A stretch of DNA of 34,764 nt, taken from contig NZ_LMCM01000003.1 in the NCBI RefSeq assembly GCF_001426245.1, forward strand, positions 1 through 34,764, read 5' to 3'. Positions 8,319 to 17,311 of the stretch are shown piece after piece. The translations under genes and the position numbers were made by a program. How positions within the stretch are numbered: position 1 is the first letter of the stretch; the number at the start of each line of letters is the position of its first letter. This DNA is from Phycicoccus sp. Root101. Lineage in GTDB: Bacteria > Actinomycetota > Actinomycetes > Actinomycetales > Dermatophilaceae. A model generated the notes under the pieces. It was not told where the DNA came from and did not search any database. It worked only from the letters and a program-made list of their open reading frames with translations.

Positions 8319-8605
8319 CGACGCCACGGACAGTTGCCGCGGTCGACCGGCTCGGCGGCGTCATCATCGACCGCACGGTGCTGGAGTGGCCCCTGGACCC
8401 CACCTGTAGCTGGCGGATCCCCGAAGCAGACGACCCCGATCGGGTGGTCGTGGTCGTCTGCCGTCAGGGATTCAGCTCCAGCCTCGCCGCCGCGTCGTTA
8501 CGGGCCATCGGCATGCGTCGCGCCACCGACCTCGAGGGTGGGGTGGAGGCGTGGCTCGCGGCCGGCCTGCCCGTGCACGACGAGCCGGCCGACGTTCGCG
8601 AGTAG
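8315..8605 (+). CDS. Rhodanese-like protein coupled to selD
   Basis: A 96-residue single-domain rhodanese, cytoplasmic. The active-site loop is CRQGFSS with catalytic Cys49 at the end of a VVVVVC strand, followed by LAAASLRAIG and the typical ending LEGGVEAWLAAGLPV. The family moves sulfane sulfur, and sometimes selenium, as a Cys-persulfide or perselenide. The ATG lies within the selD stop (ATGA overlap), so translation is coupled. This pairing suggests it supplies reactive selenium to SelD, or sulfur to the formate dehydrogenase cofactor; the first is favoured by the coupling but is inference. The N-terminal half is short compared with full rhodaneses. Confidence 0.82.
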   Translation: MTTPRTVAAVDRLGGVIIDRTVLEWPLDPTCSWRIPEADDPDRVVVVVCRQGFSSSLAAASLRAIGMRRATDLEGGVEAWLAAGLPVHDEPADVRE

Positions 8606-8630
8606 GTCAGGGCCGCTGGCCAGGGTCCGT

Positions 8631-9920
8631 TCAGGCGCGCCCGGCCGCCACCCGGTCGTCGGCAGGCTTCCTCGTGATCAGCGGCACCGCCAGCGCCACG
8701 AGGGCGATGATGCCCACGACGCTGAAGCCGAGCGTGTACGCCTTGTTCTCACCGATGAGCTTGGAGATGAGCAGTGGCCCGACGACGCCCCCGATGCTCC
8801 ACCCGATGAGCATGAGCCCGTAGATGGCACCAGCGTTCTTCACGCCGAAGAAGCGGCCGGCGGTCGACGGCATCGTCCCGAAGGCCCCGCCGTAGCAGGT
8901 GTAGATCAGCGCCGCGAGCACCGCGAACATGGCGACCGACGAGGCGTGCGGAATGAGGATGAGGCAGACACCCTGGATGCCGAGGATGCCCATGAACGCG
9001 GGCATCTTGCCGATCCGGTCGGACAACCAGCCCCACAGGACGCGCCCCGCCCCGTTGAAGAGCCCGAGCGCCCCCACGAGCGTTGCCGCCCCTGCGGCAG
9101 AGAGGCCGGTGATGTCGCTGGCGCTACCTGCGGCGACGGAGATCAGGGAGATGCCGGCCACCACGCTCAAGGTGAGGATCGCGGTGAGGAGGTACCACTG
9201 GGGGGTGCTCAGCGCCTCGTTGGCGGTGAAGTCACGGGTGCTGGAGACGATTTCAGCGCCGTGGGCGTCGGCCGCCGGGACGGGCGCCTCGTAGCCAGGG
9301 GGCTGGTAGCCCTGCGGAGGGTTCCGGAACTGGCTCGCACCGATGAGGATGGCGACGAGGTAGCCGATGCCGAGCGGGAGAAAGGCCTTCGTCGGCATGT
9401 CCGGGGTGTTGTTGATGAGGCTCTGGCCCACGGGAGCGGTGATCACCGCGCCGAACCCGAAGCCCGCCACGGCGATGCCGGTGATGAGGCCCGGCTTGTC
9501 GGGGAACCACTTCTGCAGCATGGCGATCGGCACGATGTAGGCCATGCCCAGCCCGAAGCCACCGAGGATGCCGTAGCCGAGCACGAGCAGCCAGAACGAG
9601 TCGCCGGTCGCGAACGACGCCAGCACCACGCCGATGCTGTAGATGACACCGCCGGCGAGGGCGACGGTTCTCGGGCCGCGCCGGTCCTGGATGCGGCCGC
9701 CGATGTAGCTGCCGATGAAGATCATCCCGATGGCGACCTCGAACGGGACCGTCGCCTGGGACTTGGACCAGCCGAAGGCCTGGTGGCTCTGCAGTGCCTT
9801 GGAGAACACGCTCCACGCGTACACCGCGCCGATGGCCAGCTGTACCAGCACTCCTGCGACGAGGATCAGCCATCGGTTGCCCGAGGTGTGCTCGGTCCTC
9901 TCGGTGCGGGTCTGGCTCAT
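8631..9920 (-). CDS. OxlT/OFA-family MFS transporter (oxalate/formate antiporter-like)
   Basis: A 429-residue inner-membrane carrier with about twelve hydrophobic helices in two halves. Features of the OFA branch include the start NRWLILVAGVLVQLAIGAVYAW and the SYIGGRIQDRRGPR loop. The central loop (about 205-235) is cytoplasmic and Pro/Gly-rich. The ATG at 9920 is preferred over earlier in-frame codons because AGGAGG lies five bases before it. It is the last gene of the formate dehydrogenase operon, 23 bases after nrfD, so transport of formate or oxalate is the natural reading; the direction and substrate are inferred from family and context. Confidence 0.86.
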   Translation of the reverse strand: MSQTRTERTEHTSGNRWLILVAGVLVQLAIGAVYAWSVFSKALQSHQAFGWSKSQATVPFEVAIGMIFIGSYIGGRIQDRRGPRTVALAGGVIYSIGVVLASFATGDSFWLLVLGYGILGGFGLGMAYIVPIAMLQKWFPDKPGLITGIAVAGFGFGAVITAPVGQSLINNTPDMPTKAFLPLGIGYLVAILIGASQFRNPPQGYQPPGYEAPVPAADAHGAEIVSSTRDFTANEALSTPQWYLLTAILTLSVVAGISLISVAAGSASDITGLSAAGAATLVGALGLFNGAGRVLWGWLSDRIGKMPAFMGILGIQGVCLILIPHASSVAMFAVLAALIYTCYGGAFGTMPSTAGRFFGVKNAGAIYGLMLIGWSIGGVVGPLLISKLIGENKAYTLGFSVVGIIALVALAVPLITRKPADDRVAAGRA

Positions 9921-9943
9921 TGGGCCTCCTGGTGTCTGTGACG

Positions 9944-11011
9944 TCATTGACGTCCCGTGGTGATGGAGTCGTGGGTGACTCCCTCGCTCCTGCGTCGCTC
10001 CAGTCGCTCGCGCTGGGGAGTGACCGTGTATCGCGGGTCCTTCGCTGAGTGGATGCCCGCTTCGAAGACTCCGAAACGTGTGCACACCGATCCGGCCATG
10101 AGCGCGAGCCCGCTGACCGCGGCTGCGGACCGGTTGCCGCCGAGGGCGGCCGCGCCGAGCGCTCCGCCGAGGGTGAGGATCTTGCTCGCCCGCAGGAGCG
10201 AGCCGGGCCGGCCTTGGTGCAGGGGTTCGGCCACGACGTCACCCATGGCGCGCTCCATGCGCTCCAGGGCCGCCATCTCCACGGCAGCGCCAATGACGGC
10301 CAGCTTGCGGGCCGGGCCTGTCTGGCTGGAGGGCGTGGTGAGCAACGCCAAGCCGGCGGCTGCGGCGTTGGCCGACCCCACGAAGACGAAGGGCAGCTCA
10401 CGGTAGGACTCGTGCCACGTCGGGGTCGCGGTGTCCGCGAGCAGGACCGCCGTGTATGCCGCGAGCGGCGGTGCGAACAACGCGGACCCCACTGTCGCGA
10501 CGGGGTCCGCGACCCGTCGCGCGCGACCCAAGGTCGAGTCGTCGTCGACGAGGTGGCGACCCGCCTCGGTCGCCACGGCCAGGCCGGCGAAGGCTCCGAA
10601 CGCCGACAGGATCCACGAGCCCACGGACATCGGGGAGGTCAGCTTGACGGTGCGCATCATGTTCAGCGCCCTGCGGGGCTTGCCGAGGTCGCGGACCAGC
10701 GCGAGGCCCCCCGCAGCGACGGCGGCGATCGCGGCATACCGGCTGTTGCGGCGCAGTGTGGGCAGGTCTCGCGCCACGGCACCGGCACCCAGCAAGCCGG
10801 ACCCGGCGGCGAGGCCACCGAGGAAGATGTAGGCGGGGATGTCCGCTTCCCACGGCGCCGGCTTGACGACCTGCCGGCCGTAGTAGCTGTCGAACTTCAC
10901 GTCGGGCACCATGAGCGACTCATCGCGCCGTCGCCCACCGGCCGCCTTGCGTCGCCGTCCGCGACGATCGGGCTCGGGCGGCCGATCCGCGTCGAACGCG
11001 TTGACGGTCAC
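9944..11011 (-). CDS. nrfD: NrfD/PsrC-type membrane subunit of formate dehydrogenase
   Basis: A 355-residue membrane anchor. A basic cytoplasmic N-terminus (RRGRRRKAAGGRRRDE) is followed by the conserved start of the family (WEADIPAYIFLGGLAAGSGLLGAGA) and about eight hydrophobic helices. Such subunits hold the catalytic dimer on the membrane and pass electrons from the Fe-S subunit to quinone; there is no heme-binding gamma subunit here. GTG at 11011 overlaps the stop of the Fe-S subunit (GTGA), so the two are co-translated. The LGKPRRALNMMRTVKLTSPMSVGSW loop is a typical NrfD feature. Assignment to the formate dehydrogenase rests on the operon. Confidence 0.88.
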   Translation of the reverse strand: MTVNAFDADRPPEPDRRGRRRKAAGGRRRDESLMVPDVKFDSYYGRQVVKPAPWEADIPAYIFLGGLAAGSGLLGAGAVARDLPTLRRNSRYAAIAAVAAGGLALVRDLGKPRRALNMMRTVKLTSPMSVGSWILSAFGAFAGLAVATEAGRHLVDDDSTLGRARRVADPVATVGSALFAPPLAAYTAVLLADTATPTWHESYRELPFVFVGSANAAAAGLALLTTPSSQTGPARKLAVIGAAVEMAALERMERAMGDVVAEPLHQGRPGSLLRASKILTLGGALGAAALGGNRSAAAVSGLALMAGSVCTRFGVFEAGIHSAKDPRYTVTPQRERLERRRSEGVTHDSITTGRQ

Positions 11012-12003
11012 TTGCGTCCTCCCACGAAGGCACCTGCGGCCATGACCAGCATGGCGACCGCCGCCATACCGGCCTTGCGGTACATGTCCGGCAGGTCGGC
11101 CGTGGTGACGACCGGGTCCGGGGGCAGGCCGTACACCTCGGGTTCGTCGAGGAGGAGGAAGACCGACCCGGTGCCACCGACGCCGTCGTGCTCGTTACCC
11201 CCGTAGACCCTCGCCTCGGTGAACCCGTTGTCGTGCAGCGCCGCGACGCGTTCCTGCGCCTGCGCCTGCATCTCGTCGAGGTCACCGAACTTGATCGAGG
11301 TGGTCGGGCAGGCCTGCGCGCACGCGGGGGTCTGGTCGTGACCGATGCGGTCGTAGCAGAGCGTGCACTTCTGCGCGACGCCGACGTTCTTGACGGTGTC
11401 GTCCCCGTCGCGGCGCTCGATCACCCCGAAGGGACACGCGGCGACACAGTAGCCGCACCCGTTGCACACGTCGTCCTGCACCACGACGGTCCCGAACTCC
11501 GTGCGGAACAGGGCGCCGGTGGGACAGACATCCAGGCATGCGGCGTGGGTGCAGTGCTTGCACACGTCCGAGGACATCAGCCAGCGAAAGTCCGGGAGGG
11601 TGCCCAGCTCTCGGGCAGCGGTGGCCTGCGCTGTGGCGAAGGCAGTGTCGGTCCCGTTCCCGGACGGTGTCACCGGCGCCCCGATCGCTGGCATGCCCAG
11701 GTCGACGAGCTTGCGCCCGGACTCCCTCGCCTCCTCGATGCGATCGCCGGACTGCTCGATGAACGCCACGTGACGCCAGGTGCTGGCGCCGAGGGAGCCG
11801 GTGTTGTCGTAGGACGAGCCGAGCAGGTCCAGGTCACCGTCCTGCGGGAGGGCGTTCCACTCCTTGCAGGCGACCTCACATGCCTTGCAACCGATGCAGA
11901 TCGAGGTGTCGGTGAAGAACCCCTTGCGCGGCTGCTCGTCCTCCCACCCCGCGTCGCGCGCTGGGTCGGTCGGGCCGGTCAGCTGGTTGTGCCAGAACCC
12001 CAT
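11008..12003 (-). CDS. Formate dehydrogenase iron-sulfur (beta) subunit
   Basis: A 331-residue electron-transfer subunit. Four cysteine groups for four [4Fe-4S] clusters are complete: CIGCKACEVAC (36-46), CKHCTHAACLDVC, CNGCGYCVAAC and CTLCYDRIGHDQTPACAQAC. A single C-terminal hydrophobic segment (MAAVAMLVMAAGAF) could add a membrane contact, as in FdnH. No Tat signal is visible. The ATG at 12003 shares one base with the stop of the catalytic subunit (TGATG); earlier in-frame codons lie inside that gene and are unlikely. It passes electrons from the molybdenum/tungsten site to the NrfD subunit. Confidence 0.93.
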   Translation of the reverse strand: MGFWHNQLTGPTDPARDAGWEDEQPRKGFFTDTSICIGCKACEVACKEWNALPQDGDLDLLGSSYDNTGSLGASTWRHVAFIEQSGDRIEEARESGRKLVDLGMPAIGAPVTPSGNGTDTAFATAQATAARELGTLPDFRWLMSSDVCKHCTHAACLDVCPTGALFRTEFGTVVVQDDVCNGCGYCVAACPFGVIERRDGDDTVKNVGVAQKCTLCYDRIGHDQTPACAQACPTTSIKFGDLDEMQAQAQERVAALHDNGFTEARVYGGNEHDGVGGTGSVFLLLDEPEVYGLPPDPVVTTADLPDMYRKAGMAAVAMLVMAAGAFVGGRK

Positions 12004-15000
12004 CAGGTGCCGTCCTCGGTGGTCTTGAGCTGGTTGGAGGTCTCCACGGTCACTCCTGCGCGCGACTGGTACTCGTGCACCAGACGCAGCAGCGCCTCGC
12101 CCTCGGGGCGGCGACCGGGCTGGATGTCGCACGAGCCCGCTTTCGACTCCTGGATCTGCACGTTCGGGTCCAGGGCGACGCCGAGCAGGTCGTTGGCGCT
12201 GTCACCGGAGACCAGCGCCTCCTTGCCCACCCCCCAGTGGTAGGGCAGGCCGACCTGGTGCAGGGTCCTGCCGCTGATGACCAAGGGGGTCATGCGCTCG
12301 GTGACGAGGACGCGCGCCTCGATGGCGGAGCGGGCCGAGACGATGGTCGCCCAACCACCGTTGACGAGTCCACGCTCCTCGGCGAGCTCAGGTGAGACCT
12401 CGCAGAAGAACTCCGGCTGGAGCTCGGCCAGATAGGGCAGCCACCTGCTCATGCCACCTGCGGTGTGGTGCTCGGTGAGCCGGTACGTCGTGAAGACGAA
12501 CGGGTAGACCTCCGAACCCGGTGCCGTGCCGGACGGGCTCCACAGGTTGTCCTTGCGGGGGAACACGCGTCGGGCAGGGTTGCTCTGCTGGCGGTAGAGC
12601 GGGTTCTGGACCGGGGACTCCTGTGGCTCGTAGTGCGTCGGGAGCGGGCCGTCGAGCATGCCCTTCGGCGCGAACAGCCAGCCCTTGCCGTCGGCCATCA
12701 TGACGAACGGGTCGTCACCGGCGAGGCCGGCAGGTCCGCCCGTGCCCGGCTCGGGCCGGTACGACGGCGCCGTGGTCTTGACGAAGTCCGGGGTGTCTAG
12801 CCCGGTCCAGGTCTGGTTCTCCTCGTCCCACCACACGTACTTCTTGCGCTCGCTCCACGGCTTGCCCTCGGGGTCGGCCGAGGCCCGGTTGTACAGGATG
12901 CGACGGTTGTCGGGCCAGGCCCAGCCCCACTCCTGCGCGACCGGGCTCTGCTCGCGACCCGGCTTGCGGTTGGCCGCGCGGTTGACGCCCTTGGCGTACA
13001 CCCCGGAGTAGATCCAGCACCCGGAGCTCGTGGACCCGTCGGCCTTGAGGTCGGTGTACATGTCGGCCAGCTCGCCGGCCCGCTCACCAGACAGGTGGCG
13101 GCCGTTGATCTCCTGTAGGACCGCCTCGCCACTGATCTCACCGTCCTCGTTGAGCGGGTAGTCCCAGGTGAGGTCGAGCAGGGGCCGGTCGCGCGGGTCG
13201 TCGGAGTCGGCCAGCCGCTCCCGGATCCGCTTGCCGAGCTCGAAGAAGAAGCCCAGCTCGCTCTGGCAGTCACCCGGCGGGTTGACCGCCTTGTGCCGCC
13301 ACTGCAGGAGCCGTTGGGTCTGCGTGAACGACCCTGCCTTCTCGACGTGCGAGGCCGGTGGAAGGAAGAAGACCTCGGTACCGATCTTCTCGGTCTCCAG
13401 CTCACCCGTGGCGATCTCGGGCGCGTCCTTCCAGAACGTCGCCGACTCGATCATGTTGAGGTCGCGCACCACGAGCCACTTCAGCTCGGCCAGGGCCAGG
13501 CGCTGCATCCGGCCGTGGGCGGACCCGACGGCGGGGTTCTGTCCGAGCAGGAAGTACCCCTCGACCTCGCCGTCCTTCATCGCCATGGTCGTCTGGTACG
13601 TGCCGTGGGCACCGCTGAGCCTGGGCAGGTAGTCGTACGCCCAGTTGTTCTCCTTCGTCGCGGCGTCGCCCCACCACGCCTTGAGCAGGCTCACGGCATA
13701 CGCGTCGGCGTTGGCCCAGAAGCCCTTCTGCGCCTTGTTGGCGATTGCGGCGACGTAGTCGTCCCACGTGTCGTGGTTGCCGACCATCGGCATGGCGAGG
13801 TAGCCGGGAAGGATGTTGTAGAGGGTGGGGATGTCGGTGGAGCCCTGGATGCTGGCGTGGCCCCGCAGCGCCATGATGCCGCCGCCGGGACGTCCCATGT
13901 TGCCCAGCAACAGCTGGATGATGGCGGCGGTGCGGATGAACTGGGCACCGAGGGTGTGCTGGGTCCAGCCGACGGCGTAGCAGAACGCCGACGTACGGTC
14001 GCGCCCGCTGTTCTCGGTGAGCGCCCTGGCGACGTAGTGGAAGTCGTCGACGCTGACGCCGCAGACGTCGGCCACCATCTCCGGGGTGTAGCGCGCGTAG
14101 TGCCGCTTGAGGATCTGGAAGACCGTGTGGGGGTCCTGCAGGGTCTCGTCGCGCTTGACCCGCGCGTGCTCCAGCGCAGGGCCGCCCGAACCGTGCTCGT
14201 CGCCGGCTGAACGCTCGGACTTGCTGTGTCCGTGCTCGTGCCCGGCCGCAGGGCCGCCTATGGTGCCCGGGGAGGCGTCAGGGCCCTCGCCCTCGGTGGC
14301 GTACGCCCAGCTCGACGGGTCGTAGTTACCGAGCTCCTCGTCGTAGCCGGAGAAGAGCCCGTCGAGGTCCTCGGTGTCCTTGAACTCGTTGCCGACGATG
14401 GTGGCCGCGTTCGTGTACGCGACGACGTACTCCTTGAAGTACAGGTCATTGGCGAGGATGTGGTTGATCAGCGCGCCGAGGAACACGACATCGCTGCCCG
14501 CCCGGATCGGCACGTGCTTGTCGGCTGTGGCCGACGTGCGCGTGAAGCGCGGGTCGATGTGGATGACCTTGGCGCCCTTCAGGCGCGCTTCGGTCACCCA
14601 CTGGTAGCCCACCGGGTGGCACTCGGCCATGTTGGAGCCCTGGATGATGATGCAGTCGGCGTTGGCCAGGTCCTGCACCTGCTGTGTCGCGCCACCGCGC
14701 CCGAACGAGGACCCCAGACTGGGGACCGTGGACGAGTGTCAAATACGAGCCTGGTTCTCGATCTGTATGGCGCCCGCAGCGGTGAACAGCTTCTTGATGA
14801 GGTAGTTCTCCTCGTTGTCGAGGGTGGCTCCTCCCAACGAGGCGATGCCCATCGTGCGGCGCAGCGGTCGTCCGTGCTCGTCGGTGTCCTGCCAGCCGTT
14901 GCGCCGGCTCTCGATGAACCGGTCGACGATCATGTCAATCGCGGTCTCTCGGTCGAGAGGTTCCCAGCTCGTGCCATGGGGACGGCGGTAGAGCACCTTG

Positions 15001-15308
15001 GTCTGGCGCCCAGGACTGTTGACCAGCTGTTCGCTGGCGGACCCCTTCGGGCACAGCCGCCCACGCGACACCGGCGAGTCCGGGTCACCTTCGATCTGCA
15101 CGACGCGCTCGTCCTTGACGAAGACCCGCTGACCACAACCGACCGCGCAGTAGGGACAGACACTCTGCACGACGCGATCGGCCGTGGCCGTCCGGGGCTG
15201 CAGGGAGCGCGTCTTCTCGGAGGTCACCGCGGGTCCCCTGGCCAAAAGGTCACCAGCACGAACCTGTCGCACCACCGGCCAGGACAAAAACGTCCGCTTC
15301 GGATCCAT
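12003..15308 (-). CDS. fdh: Formate dehydrogenase catalytic subunit, selenoprotein (in-frame TGA = Sec190)
   Basis: One 1101-residue selenoprotein that looks like two genes if TGA is read as stop. It oxidises formate to CO2 at a molybdenum or tungsten bis-pterin site. The N-terminus has a [4Fe-4S] site, CPYCAVGC (Cys51, 54, 58) and Cys86. The TGA at 14739-14741 falls exactly at the family Sec position, in ENQARI-U-HSSTVPSLGSSFGRGG, and both sides read in one frame; a SECIS hairpin follows. Family motifs continue to the C-terminal pterin-binding domain. ATG 15308 is chosen for AGGAG at five bases; no Tat signal is seen, so the subunit probably faces the cytoplasm. A His- and Gly-rich insert (GHEHGHSKSERSAGDEHG) lies after a SWAYATEGEG segment. 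It heads the operon with the Fe-S, NrfD and MFS genes. Confidence 0.95.
14709..14727 (-). promoter_or_regulatory. SECIS element for Sec incorporation in formate dehydrogenase
   Basis: Eleven bases after the TGA, the minus strand reads GGTCCCCA-GTC-TGGGGTCC: two G-C pairs, a T-T mismatch, then five pairs closing a GUC loop. The E. coli fdhF SECIS has the same layout (GGU, a bulged U, a GC-rich stem and a GGUC loop) at nearly the same distance (12 bases). This is the site read by the SelB C-terminal domain. Confidence 0.86.
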
Positions 15309-15540
15309 CGTCACTCCTGTGCATTCGAACCTGACTCGACGATGCCACACCTGAGCCCGCTTGGGAATCTCATCGGACTCCATGGATCAGTCGATCCCGT
15401 GCTGGCAGGGAAGGCAGCCGATGCCCCTCGTCGCCCCGCTCTAGACCGGCCCTGTCACCCGAGCTGCGGAGCGGTTGGACGTGTCGCGGAAGACCAGTCC
15501 CCCCTACTTTCCCCCGCACCCACCCGGACACATTCGCGTG

Positions 15541-15560
15541 GTCAAGCAGTCAGTCAAGCA
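15541..15560 (+). repeat. Arm-like direct repeat, type i, internal copy
   Basis: GTCAAGCAGTCAGTCAAGCA differs by one base from 1056-1075 next to the integrase. Two GTCAAGCA units are spaced 12 bases apart as in the att-flanking copies. It overlaps the last codon and stop of the HAD gene. No tRNA core is found beside it, so it may mark an old element junction between the selenium module and the rest. Confidence 0.5.
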
Positions 15561-16317
15561 GGCTCAACCTCGTGGCGAGGTCGGTCAACGACGTCACCTC
15601 AATGTCCGCACGATCGAAGAAGGTCGGGTACGGCGTGGCTTCGCGGTTCACGTACGCCGTCCTGAGCCCTGCCTGACGACCGCCATGTATGTCCCAGGGA
15701 TGAACGGCCACCAGCATCGCGTCTCCAGCAGCGACACCACACACCTCCAGTGCGTACACATACGCAGCGCGTGCAGGCTTCCATGTGGGCGCGTCCTGGA
15801 CGGACAACAACCGCTCGAAGCTGTCCGCAATGCCGTTGCGCTCGAGAAGCCCCTCGGCCACAGCTGTCCCACCGTTGCTCAGCGTCACCAAGCGGATGCC
15901 GGCAGCGGCCAGCGTCCTGACGCCATCGATCACGTCGGCGTGGACGGGCAACGAGGTGAACTTCTGCATGACCTCCCGCACCGCCTGGCCCACGTCATCG
16001 ACCCCTTGAGTCGTCAGCATTCCCGTCAGCGACGTTGCGGCAAGGTCAGCGAAGTCGGGGTTCGTGCCACCGACGGTCAATGCGAACCCATCACGCAGCA
16101 GCGAGGCGAACCACGTACCGGCCAGCGCGGACGGCGCACCGACAGCCGCGAAATGGTCCGCCATACCGCTCATGTCCGACAGCGTCTCGTTGACGTCGAA
16201 GACCACCACTTGTGGCCGCAGCGAGGATGAGCCGGAGGCAGGCGGGTGTGCACCCGGCCGCGCGGACCGCTCGCCGACCATCGTCAGGGTCGTGTCGTCA
16301 GCTGAGCCTGGCTTCAT
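15550..16317 (-). CDS. HAD-superfamily (S)-2-haloacid dehalogenase-like protein
   Basis: A 255-residue hydrolase. Motif I is VVFDVNETLSD with nucleophile Asp41; motif II is TLSNGG; the Lys/Glu region is APTWKPARAAYVYA; a conserved VAVHPWDIHGG segment and a cap domain between motif I and II complete the type II dehalogenase pattern. Members remove halogens from short carboxylic acids, or act as phosphatases, so the substrate is uncertain. The first 34 residues are low-complexity. The ATG at 16317 follows an AAGGAGAG ribosome binding site. It ends inside the internal arm-like repeat. It has no operon partner. Confidence 0.8.
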   Translation of the reverse strand: MKPGSADDTTLTMVGERSARPGAHPPASGSSSLRPQVVVFDVNETLSDMSGMADHFAAVGAPSALAGTWFASLLRDGFALTVGGTNPDFADLAATSLTGMLTTQGVDDVGQAVREVMQKFTSLPVHADVIDGVRTLAAAGIRLVTLSNGGTAVAEGLLERNGIADSFERLLSVQDAPTWKPARAAYVYALEVCGVAAGDAMLVAVHPWDIHGGRQAGLRTAYVNREATPYPTFFDRADIEVTSLTDLATRLSLLD

Positions 16318-16783
16318 CGTTCTCTCCTTCGTGGCTGAACCTGTGGACGAACTCCACGATCCATGCCAGCGGCACGGATCCTGCCCGCATCTAGGCTGGC
16401 ACGCCAGCGGCGCACCCCGCGACCGGAGCCGAGCCCCTCGTTCGAGGCGAAAGCAGTTCGTCTTTCGTCCCGGCCGGTCGACCCAAAGCAGATGGGCCTC
16501 ACCCACCCAGCGGGGTCGTGAGCGCCCTGAGTCAGTCCCTGCATCGGGCTCGCTCGAGCCATGAACCCAAGGTCAGCACCAGCACGTGCCGGCGACGCGG
16601 CGACGTGTCGGACGTCGTCGAGCCGATACTCCCCGAGACCACCGATGTCAGGCCCCCTGGTACACCAGCGGCGACAAGCGGACCACGTCAAAGATGGTCA
16701 CCGGTTCGCCGGAGCAGACGCTGTATGCCGTGTGGCTGCCTTGGTCACGAGCGGGGCTGGCAGCTCGACCTCACCGAGCCCGG
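16318..16783. other. Gene-free stretch upstream of the HAD gene
   Basis: I see no supportable gene. There is a short inverted repeat around 16448-16468 (CGAAAG ... CTTTCG) that could be a small hairpin or binding site near the HAD promoter. The rest shows open frames with no ribosome binding sites or recognisable domains. Confidence 0.4.
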
Positions 16784-17311
16784 TCATGACCCGGCGGCCT
16801 CCGCTGCATCGGTGGAGGATTCGGCGATCCGCTTGATCGCCCGAAGGGTCGCTGGGATGCCGTCGATGGCTTGCTGCGTACGGTCGGCGATCTGAACGTG
16901 CGCGTCGTCGCCGAACTTCTCCTCGAACATGGCGATCCCCCCGGGTAGGAAATCCCAGGACTCGGTGAGGGCGGTCCCTGTCTCCACCGGGGCCAGAGTG
17001 AACGACCAGCGGACGAAACTGCCACCCACCACCCATGCGAACTCGCGACCACGCTCAGCCGCCACGATCTCCGACCGGGTCTGCCAGGTCCGGTGCGGGA
17101 GCTCATTGTGCCCGGTGAACCAGGCACCGACCTGACCGGCCTCGACCTCGTCGTCCCACCAGCACGACCTGCAAACCGGGCTCCACTCCCCGGTGCGGGT
17201 GATGTCGGAGACCAGGTCGTAGAGCTGCTCGGCCGACGCCTTGACCGTGACGGTCTCCTGGTAACTGCGGATGCTGGTCTTCCTCAAGCCACCAGGCTCG
17301 GCGGGTGTCAC
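16784..17311 (-). CDS. SRPBCC (START/Bet v1-like) family protein
   Basis: A 175-residue protein with the polyketide-cyclase-like SRPBCC fold: an opening strand ETVTVKASAEQLYDLVSDITRTGEW, then a PVCRSC segment, GRDFAW-like strand (GREFAWVVGGSFVRWSFTL) and a C-terminal helix (TRQ-like TQQAIDGIPATLRAIKRIAE). The family binds small hydrophobic ligands in a deep cavity; its ligand here is unknown. GTG at 17311 overlaps the stop of the nitroreductase-like gene (GTGA), so the two are translated together. An extra Cys pair (CRSC) near residue 48 is unusual and may be redox-active or bind metal. Confidence 0.78.
   Translation of the reverse strand: MTPAEPGGLRKTSIRSYQETVTVKASAEQLYDLVSDITRTGEWSPVCRSCWWDDEVEAGQVGAWFTGHNELPHRTWQTRSEIVAAERGREFAWVVGGSFVRWSFTLAPVETGTALTESWDFLPGGIAMFEEKFGDDAHVQIADRTQQAIDGIPATLRAIKRIAESSTDAAEAAGS

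Noticed and set aside
8334-9941. Long open frame on the plus strand opposite the MFS gene
   Set aside because: It is antisense to a clear transporter; such frames arise from the high GC content. The same applies to long frames opposite selB (6121-7122), the formate dehydrogenase genes (10049-11206, 13293-15665) and the glycosidase-like gene (30192-32573).
14739-14741. The TGA as a real stop making a broken formate dehydrogenase
   Set aside because: It falls at the conserved Sec site, the frame continues with family sequence, a SECIS-like hairpin follows and sel genes are adjacent.
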